Shown here one piece after another: positions 39,575 through 51,209 of a DNA stretch of 64,000 bases; position 1 is the first letter of the stretch; every line of letters begins with the position of its first letter. The position numbers were made by a program, and so were the translations under genes. The notes under the pieces were generated by a model that saw nothing but the letters and a program-made list of their open reading frames with translations, was not told where the DNA came from and ran no database searches. This DNA comes from Gammaproteobacteria bacterium (GTDB taxonomy: Bacteria; Pseudomonadota; Gammaproteobacteria; GRL18): NCBI GenBank assembly GCA_016744995.1, contig JADGDG010000004.1, positions 186,001-250,000 on the forward strand, written 5' to 3'.

Positions 39575-41542
39575 GTGTTTGAAAATTATACCGATTCACA
39601 AGTTTATTTAGCCATCGTACTGGCACCACTCATTGGTTCCATTATTGCCGGTGTCTTTAATGCCTATATCAGTCGGGCCGTTGCTCATACGGTAACGATT
39701 GCCGGTGTTGGTCTGTCATTCATTCTGGCCCTGTATGTGTTTAAATACTTTGCCTTTGATGGTGCTGAGATATATAACGAAACCGTTTATACCTGGCTGG
39801 TAAGTGACGGTATCCGTTTTGAAATTGGCTTTTTAATCGATAATTTGACTTCAATGATGCTGGTTGTGGTCAGTTTTGTTTCACTAATGGTGCATTTATA
39901 CACCATTGGTTATATGACCGATGATCCCGGTTATAAACGCTTCTTCAGTTATATCTCTTTATTCACCTTTTCAATGTACATGCTGGTGATGTCAAATAAC
40001 TTCCTGCAATTATTTTTTGGCTGGGAAGCGGTTGGTCTGGTATCTTATCTGCTTATCGGTTTTTACTACAAAAAAGAAAGTGCCATTTTTGCCAATATGA
40101 AAGCCTTCCTGGTAAACCGGGTTGGTGACTTTGGCTTTATTCTGGGTATTGCTGGCGTGCTGATGGTCTTTAATACATTAGATTATGCAGATGTTTTCGC
40201 TGCTGCAAGCTCTCATGCTGACATGACCATCGAGCTTATTCCCGGTGAACAGTGGTCTATGATGACCGTTATTTGTATTCTGTTATTTATTGGTGCCATG
40301 GGTAAATCAGCTCAGGTGCCGTTACACGTCTGGCTGCCTGATTCAATGGAAGGTCCTACACCTATTTCAGCACTGATCCATGCAGCGACCATGGTGACAG
40401 CAGGTATCTTTATGGTGACCAGAATGTCACCCCTGTTTGAACTATCAGAAACCGCACTGACCTTTATTCTTGTTATTGGTGCTACCACAGCATTATTTAT
40501 GGGCTTTTTAGGTATTATCCAAAACGACATCAAACGTGTTGTTGCATACTCTACACTGTCTCAATTAGGTTATATGACCGTTGCTTTAGGTGCCTCAGCT
40601 TATTCTGCCGCTGTTTTTCACCTGATGACCCATGCATTCTTTAAAGCATTACTTTTCTTAGCCGCCGGTTCCGTTATTATTGGTATGCACCATATTCAGG
40701 ATATCCGTCAGATGGGTGGCCTGAAAAAATACATGCCCATCACCTACTGGACATCTCTGCTGGGTACGCTGGCACTCATTGGTTTCCCCGGTCTTTCAGG
40801 TTTCTATTCAAAAGACAGTATTATTGAGGCCGTACACGCTTCAACGATTCCGGGTTCTACTTATGCCTATTATGCTGTTCTGGCCGGTGTTTTCATTACC
40901 GCACTTTATAGTTTGAGATTATTCTTTCTTGTTTTCCATGGTGAAGAACGAATGGATCACCATACAAAAGAACATCTCAAGGAATCACCCTGGGTGGTTA
41001 CCGTGCCATTAGTGCTGCTAGCCATTCCTTCAGTCATTATCGGTGGCTTAACTATCAGTAGTGTTCTTTATGGCGATTATTTTCATAATGTCGTTTTTGT
41101 TCAGCATGCACATGATGTACTTGGTCATCTCAAAGAAGAGTTCCACGGCCCATTTGCTATGATTTTGCACGGTATGACGCAAGCACCATTTTTCTTAATG
41201 GCTGCGGGTATTGCGACCGCCTGGTATCTGTATATGAAGAATACAGAACTGCCGGGTAAGATTAAGAGCTCATTTAGACTGATCTACGATATTTTAGACA
41301 ATAAATACGGCTTTGATGCATTTAACGACAAGGTCATTGCTGGTGGTACCCGAGGACTGGGAAATATTCTGTCCAAATTCGGTGATATCATGATCATTGA
41401 TGGTTTTGTGGTCAATGGCTCTGCAAAGAGTGTTGCCTGGTTCTCTTCAGTGATCAGACATGTACAAACCGGTTATTTGTACCACTATGCTTTTGTCATG
41501 ATTCTGGGCTTAATTGGTCTGTTGGCACTGGTGGTCTATTAA
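39575..41542 (+). CDS. nuoL: NADH-quinone oxidoreductase subunit L
   Basis: NuoL is the distal antiporter-like proton pump with the long lateral helix. The 655-residue protein has about 16 helices and the conserved FFGWEAVGLVSYLLIGFYY, KSAQVPLHVWLPDSMEGPTPISALIHAATMVTAG and LSQLGYM motifs, with the pumping Lys and Glu residues. The GTG start is four bases after the nuoK stop. Confidence 0.98.
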   Translation: MFENYTDSQVYLAIVLAPLIGSIIAGVFNAYISRAVAHTVTIAGVGLSFILALYVFKYFAFDGAEIYNETVYTWLVSDGIRFEIGFLIDNLTSMMLVVVSFVSLMVHLYTIGYMTDDPGYKRFFSYISLFTFSMYMLVMSNNFLQLFFGWEAVGLVSYLLIGFYYKKESAIFANMKAFLVNRVGDFGFILGIAGVLMVFNTLDYADVFAAASSHADMTIELIPGEQWSMMTVICILLFIGAMGKSAQVPLHVWLPDSMEGPTPISALIHAATMVTAGIFMVTRMSPLFELSETALTFILVIGATTALFMGFLGIIQNDIKRVVAYSTLSQLGYMTVALGASAYSAAVFHLMTHAFFKALLFLAAGSVIIGMHHIQDIRQMGGLKKYMPITYWTSLLGTLALIGFPGLSGFYSKDSIIEAVHASTIPGSTYAYYAVLAGVFITALYSLRLFFLVFHGEERMDHHTKEHLKESPWVVTVPLVLLAIPSVIIGGLTISSVLYGDYFHNVVFVQHAHDVLGHLKEEFHGPFAMILHGMTQAPFFLMAAGIATAWYLYMKNTELPGKIKSSFRLIYDILDNKYGFDAFNDKVIAGGTRGLGNILSKFGDIMIIDGFVVNGSAKSVAWFSSVIRHVQTGYLYHYAFVMILGLIGLLALVVY

Positions 41543-41667
41543 ACAGACAAATGTGTCTGCTTAATATTGTATTAGTTTATTGAAATACTTTTGTTATTTT
41601 TTCCTCACTATGATGAAGAAAAATACAAAAGCTCATAAAAGTTTTTAGGAAAAAAGGTATTTAATTC

Positions 41668-43206
41668 ATGTTTTCAAATTTGCCGTTATTAAGTCTGGTG
41701 ATTTGGACTCCCATTGTTGGTGGGATGCTTGTGCTGGCGACTGGAAGTAGAAATGGCGTCGAGGCCAAAGTGCTTGCATTATTAGTCTCTCTGGCAACTT
41801 TAGCATTGTCTATACCGCTGTACACACAATTTGATGTCAGTCTGGCCAGTATGCAGTTTGAAGAACTAATCCCCTGGATCAGCAGTTTTCATATCAACTA
41901 TCATATTGGTGTGGATGGCATTTCTATGCCATTAATTCTATTAACAACATTCATGACCGTTATTGTTATTATTGCCGGTTGGGAAGTGATCACCTATAAA
42001 GTTGCCCAGTATATGGCGGCATTTTTAATCCTTGAAGGATTAATGATTGGTACCTTTGCCGCAATGGACGCCATGTTGTTTTATGTTTTTTGGGAAGCAC
42101 TGCTGATACCCATGTTTGTTATTATCGGCATCTGGGGTGGACCTAACCGCGTTTATGCAACCATTAAATTCTTCCTTTATACATTCCTCGGTTCAGTCTT
42201 CATGCTGGTTTCTTTATTGTATATGTATATGCATGCAGTGGATGTTAATGGTGTTGGTACATTCAATATACAGGACTTACATAAATTACCTCTGGATCTA
42301 ATACCACAAATATTTATCTTCTTGTCATTCCTTTTAGCCTTCGCTGTGAAAGTACCCATGTGGCCAGTTCATACCTGGCTGCCAGATGCTCACGTTGAAG
42401 CACCAACAGGTGGTTCAGTGATCCTGGCTGCCATCATGTTAAAACTGGGTGGTTATGGTTTCTTACGTTTCAGCTTACCCATCACACCGGATGCCAGTAT
42501 GACTCTGGATTGGTTAGTGATACTGCTGTCATTGATAGCCATTGTTTATATTGGCTTTGTAGCACTGGTTCAGGCTGATATGAAGAAGCTGATTGCTTAT
42601 TCCTCCATCTCCCACATGGGATTTGTCACTCTTGGTTTCTTCCTATTATGGAAAATTACAGAGAATACGGGTTCAACTTCAGGCGTGATTTTAGGTCTTG
42701 AAGGCGGCATCGTGCAAATGATTTCACATGGCTTTATCTCAGGCGCAATGTTCCTTTGTGTCGGTGTACTATATGACAGAATGCACTCCCGTATGATCAA
42801 AGATTATGGCGGTGTTGTTAATACCATGCCTGCCTTTGCAACCTTTGCGGTTTTCTTTGCCATGGCTAATGCCGGTCTGCCGGGCACCTCAGGTTTTGTT
42901 GGTGAGTTCATGGTTATAATGGCGGCGTTTAAAGCCAACTTCTGGTATGCCTTCTTAGCAGCCATCACATTGATACTTGGTGCAGCTTATACCTTGTGGA
43001 TGATCAAACGCGTTGTTTTTGGTCCCATAGCTAATGAGCAGGTTGAAAATCTCGAAGATATGAATGGCAGAGAATTCTTTATGATGCTTGTTTTGGCAAT
43101 TGCAGTATTGATTGTTGGTCTTTACCCAGCACCATTATTAGAAGTGATGCATGCGACCGTTGATAATTTAGTTGCCCATATTTCAATACCCAAGATATCT
43201 CAGTAA
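41668..43206 (+). CDS. nuoM: NADH-quinone oxidoreductase subunit M
   Basis: This antiporter-like subunit of 512 residues has 14 helices and carries FYVFWEALLIPMFVIIGIWGG, AVKVPMWPVHTWLPDAHVEAPTGGSVILAAIMLKLGGYG and AYSSISHMGFV. The proton-path Glu and Lys residues are present. The 125-base gap after nuoL contains a small hairpin (AGACA-N4-TGTCT). Confidence 0.98.
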   Translation: MFSNLPLLSLVIWTPIVGGMLVLATGSRNGVEAKVLALLVSLATLALSIPLYTQFDVSLASMQFEELIPWISSFHINYHIGVDGISMPLILLTTFMTVIVIIAGWEVITYKVAQYMAAFLILEGLMIGTFAAMDAMLFYVFWEALLIPMFVIIGIWGGPNRVYATIKFFLYTFLGSVFMLVSLLYMYMHAVDVNGVGTFNIQDLHKLPLDLIPQIFIFLSFLLAFAVKVPMWPVHTWLPDAHVEAPTGGSVILAAIMLKLGGYGFLRFSLPITPDASMTLDWLVILLSLIAIVYIGFVALVQADMKKLIAYSSISHMGFVTLGFFLLWKITENTGSTSGVILGLEGGIVQMISHGFISGAMFLCVGVLYDRMHSRMIKDYGGVVNTMPAFATFAVFFAMANAGLPGTSGFVGEFMVIMAAFKANFWYAFLAAITLILGAAYTLWMIKRVVFGPIANEQVENLEDMNGREFFMMLVLAIAVLIVGLYPAPLLEVMHATVDNLVAHISIPKISQ

Positions 43207-43252
43207 TTGAGTACTAATAAGTAAAAGTAATTAGGATTAGAGTAATAACACT

Positions 43253-44683
43253 ATGAATTTTGTAACACCTGATTTTATGTTGGCAATGCCGGAAATCTTT
43301 TTACTATCGATGATCTGTATCATTATGATCATTGACCTGTTTTTAAAAGATGAAAGCCGAGGTGCTACTTATGTCCTGTCTCTGATTGCCCTGATAGCAA
43401 CTGCCTTTCTTGCTTTCTCAAATTATACCGATCAAAGCCTGTCAACATTTAATGGCTCGTTCATTCTCGATCCAATGGCAAGCCTGTTAAAAATTTCCAT
43501 CTGCATCATTGTTACCGGTGTCTTTATCTATGCTAAGGACTACCTGAAAGACCGCAATATATATAAAGGTGAATATTTCACCCTTGGTCTGTTCGGTGTA
43601 CTTGGAATGATGGTTATGGTTTCAGCCGGTAATTTCCTCACCGTGTATCTTGGTCTGGAATTATTATCCCTGTCAATGTATGCCATGATTGCCATGCAGC
43701 GTGATTCCATTATGGCATCAGAAGCAGCAATGAAATATTTCATCCTGGGTGCAATTGCATCCGGTATGCTTCTTTATGGCATGTCCATGGTTTATGGTGT
43801 TACAGGTTCTCTGGATCTGGCCACCATCAATAAAGCTGTTTCAGGTGCTGACCGTGTGGTCATGAGCTTTGGTCTGGTGTTTATCATTCTTGGCGTGGCA
43901 TTTAAATTGGGTGCCGTACCATTTCATATGTGGATGCCGGATGTTTATCATGGTTCACCCACATCAGTAACGCTCTATATTGCCAGCGCACCCAAAATCG
44001 CAGCCTTTGCTATGATGTACCGCCTCCTCGAAGGTGGTCTGGCGGACATGCATGCAGACTGGCAAATGATTTTAGTGATTTTATCTGTCCTGTCTATGGT
44101 GTTTGGTAATATCGTCGCCATTGCCCAGACAAACATAAAAAGAATGCTTGCCTACTCAACTATTTCACATGTTGGTTTCATCCTTATGGGCTTCGTTGCC
44201 GGAACTCAGGCCGGCTATGGTGCCGCCATGTTTTATGCGATCGTTTACACCATTATGAGTGTGGCGGCATTTGGTATGATTGTGTTATTAAGCCGGGCCG
44301 GTTTCGAAGCAGAAAATATCGAAGACTTTAAAGGTCTGAACCATAAAAGCCCCTGGTTCGCATTTGTCATGATGGCAATCATGTTCTCAATGGCTGGAGT
44401 GCCACCATTTCTGGGATTCTGGGCTAAAATCGCCGTATTACAAGAAGCAGTTAATAGCGGTTTATTATGGTTAGCCATTGTTGGTGTCGTGGCTTCAGTC
44501 ATCGGTGCTTTTTATTACCTGCGAGTAATAAAAGTAGTTTACTTTGACAAACCAACAGATGAAACCCCTTTACAGGCGAGTATGGACATCCGCCTGACCC
44601 TGAGCCTGAACGGCCTGGCTATCCTGGCACTTGGACTATACCCAACAGCCCTGATAACATTATGTGTAAGCACATTCACCTAG
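43253..44683 (+). CDS. nuoN: NADH-quinone oxidoreductase subunit N
   Basis: This third antiporter-like subunit has 476 residues and 14 helices, with LTVYLGLELLSLSMYAMIA, FKLGAVPFHMWMPDVYHGSPTSVTLYIASAPKIAAF and LAYSTISHVGFILMG. It is the last subunit gene; all 14 nuo genes are present and intact, with no insertion. Confidence 0.98.
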   Translation: MNFVTPDFMLAMPEIFLLSMICIIMIIDLFLKDESRGATYVLSLIALIATAFLAFSNYTDQSLSTFNGSFILDPMASLLKISICIIVTGVFIYAKDYLKDRNIYKGEYFTLGLFGVLGMMVMVSAGNFLTVYLGLELLSLSMYAMIAMQRDSIMASEAAMKYFILGAIASGMLLYGMSMVYGVTGSLDLATINKAVSGADRVVMSFGLVFIILGVAFKLGAVPFHMWMPDVYHGSPTSVTLYIASAPKIAAFAMMYRLLEGGLADMHADWQMILVILSVLSMVFGNIVAIAQTNIKRMLAYSTISHVGFILMGFVAGTQAGYGAAMFYAIVYTIMSVAAFGMIVLLSRAGFEAENIEDFKGLNHKSPWFAFVMMAIMFSMAGVPPFLGFWAKIAVLQEAVNSGLLWLAIVGVVASVIGAFYYLRVIKVVYFDKPTDETPLQASMDIRLTLSLNGLAILALGLYPTALITLCVSTFT

Positions 44684-44697
44684 GATGCATAAACCAG

Positions 44698-44798
44698 CTC
44701 CCCAATAGAATAGAGTTTTTCTTCCCCCTTTCTTTAGCCAACCTTTAGTCAGCCTTTAGCCAATAACAGGCGCTACGAAGCGAAAGGAGATTGGGGAG
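44698..44798. repeat. Inverted repeat between nuoN and the DUF2818-like gene
   Basis: CTCCCCAAT (44698-44706) and ATTGGGGAG (44790-44798) are perfect 9-bp inverted copies enclosing 83 bases. The interior contains near-repeats (CCAACCTTTAG, CAGCCTTTAG) and a small GCGCTACGAAGCG hairpin. It could be a degenerate miniature element or an intergenic RNA structure. Confidence 0.5.
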
Positions 44799-44831
44799 GG
44801 GTTACCACAAACTAACAGCCCAGAGCCAACC

Positions 44832-45167
44832 ATGACCACTCCATTTGCCATCACAATACTTTTCATAGTGACACTAATCGCCGCAAATATCCCGTTCCTG
44901 ACTGATAGAGCCTTTCTGGTGCTCAAAGCAGACAGCAACAAAAGTTTCTGGCTCCGCTTTACAGAATGGTTCCTCCTCTATATCATCGTCATGGCCATCG
45001 CCATCGGCCTGGAAAGCAAACTTCATGGCACCGCTTATGCAAAAGTATGGGAATTCTGGAATTTTTCTCAAAACTGGGAATTTTATTCCATAACCCTTTG
45101 TTTATTTATGGTTTTTGCACTGCCCGGTTTCATCTATCACTATGATCTAAAAAAGTATTTAAGGTGA
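44832..45167 (+). CDS. DUF2818-like membrane protein
   Basis: A 111-residue protein with about three helices (5-24, 44-64 and 86-104). It matches the small DUF2818 family by size, by the pattern ANIPFLTDRAFLVL...KSFWLRFTEWFLLYIIVMAIAIGLESKLHGTAYAKVWEFW, and by position directly after nuoN, where this family is usual. A role with complex I has been assumed from linkage only. Confidence 0.8.
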   Translation: MTTPFAITILFIVTLIAANIPFLTDRAFLVLKADSNKSFWLRFTEWFLLYIIVMAIAIGLESKLHGTAYAKVWEFWNFSQNWEFYSITLCLFMVFALPGFIYHYDLKKYLR

Positions 45168-45243
45168 GTGTAAAATAATATTACCTTTTTATTAAATACC
45201 CCTTGCATAACCAATAAAAGACCGTATAATACGCTTCATCAGT

Positions 45244-46968
<1,725 letters not shown>

Positions 46969-46969
46969 A

Positions 46970-47170
46970 TCAACCACCTTGTATATTATCGGGGGGCTGG
47001 AGCGCTTCTAGGTACATGCGGTAATCTTCTTCCGCTGCGCGCCTTGCCAGAAATCTAACGAGAGCAGTAATGCGCTCATCATAAGAGTCTAGATTATGAC
47101 TCCGTTTCTGGTGGCAATGCAAACCAACCACCCCGTTATTTTTATGATTTAACTTTAAGAATTCGTTCAT
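46970..47170 (-). CDS. Small protein upstream of the recombinase
   Basis: A 66-residue basic/helical protein ending one base before the recombinase ATG (TGATATG), so clearly co-translated. The segment YDERITALVRFLARRAAEEDYRMYLEA resembles small helical proteins I recall next to serine recombinases of other elements. It may be a recombination directionality or accessory factor, but that is inference from position. Confidence 0.6.
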   Translation of the reverse strand: MNEFLKLNHKNNGVVGLHCHQKRSHNLDSYDERITALVRFLARRAAEEDYRMYLEALQPPDNIQGG

Positions 47171-47465
47171 AACAAAATCCCAAGAAAAGAAGCGAGAGCA
47201 TAAAATCGCCCCCGCTTCAAAATTATTGCGTTAAAGTTGTATTTTGAGGGTGAGTATGCCGTGGGCGCTTTTACGTGTGTAGGGCATACAAACATACAAT
47301 TCGTGCAATAAAAAAGAGTGCTGGAAAATAAATTTCCCATAAGCACCCTCTCACTATCTATGGTAAGCCTAAAATTATTAACAAATAGTAAAGAGGTGCT
47401 ATAAAAACCGCAGGTTTCTGCGGTTATTTTTATTTTTTCTAATGTTTGTAGTAAGTTATGCATGA
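47171..47465 (-). other. Noncoding interval between recombinase and membrane-protein operon
   Basis: Apart from the terminator hairpin listed separately, it contains an imperfect hairpin around 47312-47353 with the stem GGAAA/TTTCC. An open frame crossing this stretch overlaps the terminator and looks fortuitous. Confidence 0.4.
47400..47437 (-). terminator. Bidirectional terminator after the island operon
   Basis: AACCGCAG and CTGCGGTT form a perfect 8-bp stem with loop GTTT. T-rich tracts lie on both sides (TTTTTAT on the minus strand, ATTTTTATTTTTT on the plus strand). It is placed to end the minus-strand operon whose last gene stops at 47466. Confidence 0.8.
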
Positions 47466-47879
47466 TTATTTTATCCCTTTTATAGTCAAGCGAATGGTAA
47501 ATATTGCTCCAATAATTGAACCCATCCACCATCCAATATGCGAAATAGAGAGCTGTTTTAATATTGCAATCACGGCGAGCAGGACGAGTGCCATGGAGCT
47601 GTGCTCCAAGATATTTGGCCGTAATATGTCTTTTTGCGTGCGATGCTCACCGCGACTTAAAATCGGGGTTGATTGGCGATTACTGAGCATACGCCGCCAG
47701 ATAAAATTCTGGTGCCATGATTTTGTAGAGGCAAATAAAAGCACCCAAGGCGAAATCAGATAGAAATAATATAGCCAATCCCTTGTGGAGTAGGCAGGTA
47801 TAGCTTGGCTTAGCGCTCCATATGCTCCATAGGCACAGGCTAAAAGAATAATAATATTGAACCATCTACGTATAATCAT
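47466..47879 (-). CDS. Membrane protein of unknown function
   Basis: A 137-residue protein with probably four helices (about 5-25, 36-53, 93-110 and 115-133) around a basic loop (SWHQNFIWRRMLSNRQSTPILSRGEHRTQKD). I recognise no family. It is the last gene of the operon and starts two bases after the coupling-protein-like gene stops, so a partnership with it is likely. Confidence 0.6.
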   Translation of the reverse strand: MIIRRWFNIIILLACAYGAYGALSQAIPAYSTRDWLYYFYLISPWVLLFASTKSWHQNFIWRRMLSNRQSTPILSRGEHRTQKDILRPNILEHSSMALVLLAVIAILKQLSISHIGWWMGSIIGAIFTIRLTIKGIK

Positions 47880-47881
47880 AA

Positions 47882-49492
47882 TTAACCTCCATCAAAGACC
47901 TGATCCAGCGCGCCGCCAATATCAAAGCCAGTGCGCATAAAGTTCACTGGAGCCGCTAGAGGACGGTCTGCATAATGTGGATGGATATCAAATAGCGGTT
48001 TACCGTTTTTGCTGCGATAACGTTTATCGAGGAAATAAACAGTTTTAAAGCAGGCAATTGGACGTGCATGTGATAGCAATAGAATTTGTGAAGCTGGATG
48101 CATCGTCATGATTTCATCGGGCGTTATTAAGCTTCGTGATGTTAGTGCATCATCACGGCTTAGGTATTTAGGATCAGAAAATAGTCCAGCGCGCTTTTCT
48201 GCGCTTATCTCGCTTAGGCTTTCTATAGTGGTCACACCGCAAAGCCGTGAGATATATTCAGCTGTCATGAGATCGCGCGTACCAAATACCTGTATCACCC
48301 CGCTATTAGCAGGAAAGGTTTGCCATCTATCTTGATAAATAGATGCAAGCTGGCTTAAATCTTGGATAATTAAATGAAGTTGCATGCCATATCCGGCCAT
48401 AAGTCCGTAAGCTGTCTCTACTACATTCAGTCTGCCTAATGCAGCAGCTTCTTCCAGCAGAAAATACACAGGCGGGCTTGGTTTGGTTTTAAACCTTGTG
48501 ACAGCAGTAATTGCGATGCTCAGTAACATTCGCAAATAGCGGTTATAGGTAGTAAGCCTGCCAGCAGGCAAAACAATGAAAATATCGGTTTTGCCATTTT
48601 CTAACTCATCGAATGAAAAATCAGAATGAGATAATGAATTTTGAATGCGCGTGCTTTCTAAAAAGTGGGTGTTTTGTTGCGCTGTTGAAAGAACACCAGA
48701 AAATTCCTTCGATGCTTTGCCGGAAATACGCGCGGCAGCGGCGCGAACAGGCTCGCTTGTGCTTTGTGCCATTCCGGGGCGAATGAGTTCTTGCTTACCG
48801 TCATCATCTTCATACTCACCGCTGACAAAAGCGTTAAACTCTGGGGTAGAAAGGTTAAGCAGCCTTCTTACTTGCGCAAGGTCTCGTGATTTCTTCTCTG
48901 TTGGCATTAGCACAAGAGGCGTGGCTGCAACATAGAGAATTAGCCCCATCACTAATGCCCTTGCCTCATCATTCCAAAATGGGTCTTTTCCGCCTCGATC
49001 TGTGATCAGGCTATCTGCTAACAACGTAGCGTCCTCCACAAAGTCCTCGCTTTCAGGATCAAGCCAGTCGAGCGCATTAAAACGTGATGGTGTAATGCCA
49101 AGGTGCGAACAGGCTAAATTCCATGGATCAATAATTACAACTTTATGACCAAGTACGCGTGCGCGGTAGCGCGCTGAAATGATTGCAAGCTCCCCATCTT
49201 TTACATCGATGGCAACCAGTGAGCCTTTATGCTCCATGCAACGTGGCATGCTTGTAGCAAGTAACTTGCCGCTGCGCGTAGGGGCAATAGTGAGCAGGTG
49301 TTTTTGAGTGTTTGTGGTAATTGCAAAGCTTCTTGCTTTTGCGTGCTCAGGCAGGCCATAGCCCAGAAAAATATTTCCGTCTTCGCCATAATGGCGTTTT
49401 TGCAAATGCTTTTTATCTGCCCACTGCGCCGATCCATGTAAATACGGATCACGGCTATAAATGCGAGGAGGTGAGGTATTAGGGGTTTGCAT
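47882..49492 (-). CDS. TraG/VirD4-like type IV coupling ATPase
   Basis: From the ATG with GGAGGA upstream the protein has 536 residues. It has a TraG/VirD4 AAA+ core: Walker A APTRSGKLLATSMP near residue 83, Walker B-like VYFLLEEAAALG near 348, and the typical YGLMAGYGMQLHLIIQDLSQLASIY and NSGVIQVFGTRDLMTAEYIS stretches. VirD4-type proteins pass relaxase-DNA or effectors to a type IV secretion channel. There is no N-terminal membrane anchor, unlike TraG/VirD4; the next gene in the operon (four helices) might supply it. No relaxase or T4SS genes are visible here. It overlaps the VWA gene by 14 bases. Confidence 0.85.
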   Translation of the reverse strand: MQTPNTSPPRIYSRDPYLHGSAQWADKKHLQKRHYGEDGNIFLGYGLPEHAKARSFAITTNTQKHLLTIAPTRSGKLLATSMPRCMEHKGSLVAIDVKDGELAIISARYRARVLGHKVVIIDPWNLACSHLGITPSRFNALDWLDPESEDFVEDATLLADSLITDRGGKDPFWNDEARALVMGLILYVAATPLVLMPTEKKSRDLAQVRRLLNLSTPEFNAFVSGEYEDDDGKQELIRPGMAQSTSEPVRAAAARISGKASKEFSGVLSTAQQNTHFLESTRIQNSLSHSDFSFDELENGKTDIFIVLPAGRLTTYNRYLRMLLSIAITAVTRFKTKPSPPVYFLLEEAAALGRLNVVETAYGLMAGYGMQLHLIIQDLSQLASIYQDRWQTFPANSGVIQVFGTRDLMTAEYISRLCGVTTIESLSEISAEKRAGLFSDPKYLSRDDALTSRSLITPDEIMTMHPASQILLLSHARPIACFKTVYFLDKRYRSKNGKPLFDIHPHYADRPLAAPVNFMRTGFDIGGALDQVFDGG

Positions 49493-50510
49493 GATTCCTC
49501 CCTTGGCAGCTATGCACATTCAGAACTTTTTGAGATTTATAGGCCTTACTTATAGCATCAAAATATTGTGAAAGAGATTTGCTAACATCACCGCCTTTAG
49601 AAATAAAATGATCTGTCAGTTCTTCCAGATCATCTTTTTTATTACCGCCGATGAAATACACGAAGGTTAGAATATCTTTCTTCAGCCCCAATAATTCTTG
49701 GCGAAGGGCTTCATCATTCAGCGTGTAACCATCGGTGATGATAATTACCGCTTTTTGGTAGTTATTAAAATATGAGCCGGATAAAGTTGTATAAACATCT
49801 TTTAATGGCGTAAAAATATCTGTGCCACCACCTGCCTTAATCGTCTCAAACCCAAACCCGCCACCAGAGCATGATTGATAGTTTGTATGACCATATGTAA
49901 GGGTGGTATTAAAACTACCAACCGCGCATTCGGCAGAAGCAGGAAGGATGCTTAAAAAATCCTGGGCAGAGTTTTTAACCTTGCTGATATTACCAGCCAT
50001 GGAACCAGAGCGATCCAAAAGAATGGCAATACCCATTTTAGGAGCGGACATCTTTGCAGTTTCATAAGAAAAGCAAAGCTTTTCACCGCTTGTGCTATAA
50101 ACAGCAAGGCTATCTGCTGGCGGTGATATGAAATTACCATTTTTATCTTTAAAACTGCTGATAACCTGCAAGCCATTAGGAGAGCGAGCAGCTTTTATTA
50201 TTTCCGATGTGCCGCCGCTGTAAGCAACAACAAGATTATTTTGAAGATCGATATCAAAGCCTGATTTTATCTCTATGCCATGCGCATCACTCATACCGAT
50301 TTTTGAGAGCGTAGTGATTAAAATATCAGAAACGCTTAGTTTCGGATCGGTTTTGACTTTAAGTGATATCTCCTGCTCAAAGTCGTATTTACTTTGAATA
50401 ATGATGACAGGGGCGCGCTGCTGCGTGCGATCAATTATGCTGATCTGCGCAGCCACCCCGAAGGGTGCTGCCATCATAATGATGGCAGCATATAGCTTAG
50501 TGAGTTTCAT
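49479..50510 (-). CDS. Secreted von Willebrand factor A-domain protein
   Basis: From the ATG after GGAGAG the product has 343 residues, with a signal peptide (MKLTKLYAAIIMMAAPFGVAA) and an N-terminal region of about 140 residues with no known match. The VWA domain then begins MGIAILLDRSGSMAGNISKVKNSAQDFLS, with the MIDAS DxSxS. GGGTDIFTPLKDVYTTL supplies the MIDAS Thr, and IIITDGYTLNDEAL follows. VWA domains bind protein partners through a metal ion. The gene lies between a lipoprotein and the coupling ATPase in one operon, which points to an envelope complex, but the role is unknown. Confidence 0.8.
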   Translation of the reverse strand: MKLTKLYAAIIMMAAPFGVAAQISIIDRTQQRAPVIIIQSKYDFEQEISLKVKTDPKLSVSDILITTLSKIGMSDAHGIEIKSGFDIDLQNNLVVAYSGGTSEIIKAARSPNGLQVISSFKDKNGNFISPPADSLAVYSTSGEKLCFSYETAKMSAPKMGIAILLDRSGSMAGNISKVKNSAQDFLSILPASAECAVGSFNTTLTYGHTNYQSCSGGGFGFETIKAGGGTDIFTPLKDVYTTLSGSYFNNYQKAVIIITDGYTLNDEALRQELLGLKKDILTFVYFIGGNKKDDLEELTDHFISKGGDVSKSLSQYFDAISKAYKSQKVLNVHSCQGRNHANP

Positions 50511-50523
50511 AATTCTCTCCTTC

Positions 50524-51204
50524 TTATAATAAGTCTGAAAGATTGGATTTTGTCTGGGCAGTGCCCAGTAGGGAAAAATCAAGCGTTCCATTTCTTGCGC
50601 GCTTTAATATCCCATGCGATCCTAGATAGGCTTGTAAGATCTGATCCTGGTCGGGATGAACGCGCATTATCTTTAGAACGCTGAGCTGATCTGCAAATGA
50701 TGGTAATGCTAGATCATCAGGAACGGCCTGCGGGACTTCTACCTTTATTTCACTATCAGTGCTCTGGAATGGCACGTGAATAGTTGTCCCAATCCAGTAC
50801 AGGCGAATATCATCAGGCTGGGTAAGTTTGATAGTTGTCTCAATTTCCTCAAAGGCCATTACCAGATCAGAAAATGAAGGCTTGAAGGCAATAAGATCTC
50901 TTACATCTTTAGCTTGCGCCAATAACTGGCGCGGTGTGCCTGACCATGCAATGCGATTAGGCAGCGCGCTTAAGATGATTTGAATTTGCGTATTGCGCGT
51001 TGCCTTGCGGCGATCCAGCTTAGTAAGTTGCTGGAAAAGGTGAAAAGCAGTATTTAGGGCATCTTCCTGCTCCTCTTCTGGCACAGTGCCCCCATTTTCG
51101 AATAGAACAAATATGGATTGGGACTGTGGCTTTTCATTTGTTTCTGGCCTGTCACCGCAGGCACTTAGAAACAACGCTATAAACATGAAAGTAATAATTT
51201 TCAT
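50524..51204 (-). CDS. Putative lipoprotein
   Basis: A 226-residue protein with a lipoprotein signal (MKIITFMFIALFLSAC, lipobox LSAC, Cys16). The mature part looks alpha/beta (ATRNTQIQIILSALPNRIAWSGTPRQLLAQAKDVRDLIAF, DIRLYWIGTTIHVPF) and resembles secreted VWA-like folds by eye, although a MIDAS motif is absent. It sits 13 bases before the VWA gene and is probably its partner. No family recognised. Confidence 0.6.
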   Translation of the reverse strand: MKIITFMFIALFLSACGDRPETNEKPQSQSIFVLFENGGTVPEEEQEDALNTAFHLFQQLTKLDRRKATRNTQIQIILSALPNRIAWSGTPRQLLAQAKDVRDLIAFKPSFSDLVMAFEEIETTIKLTQPDDIRLYWIGTTIHVPFQSTDSEIKVEVPQAVPDDLALPSFADQLSVLKIMRVHPDQDQILQAYLGSHGILKRARNGTLDFSLLGTAQTKSNLSDLL

Positions 51205-51209
51205 TTCAG

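Noticed and set aside
47167-47532. Open frame of 121 codons on the minus strand
   Set aside because: It runs through a strong terminator hairpin, overlaps the membrane-protein gene in another frame and has no protein-like domain.
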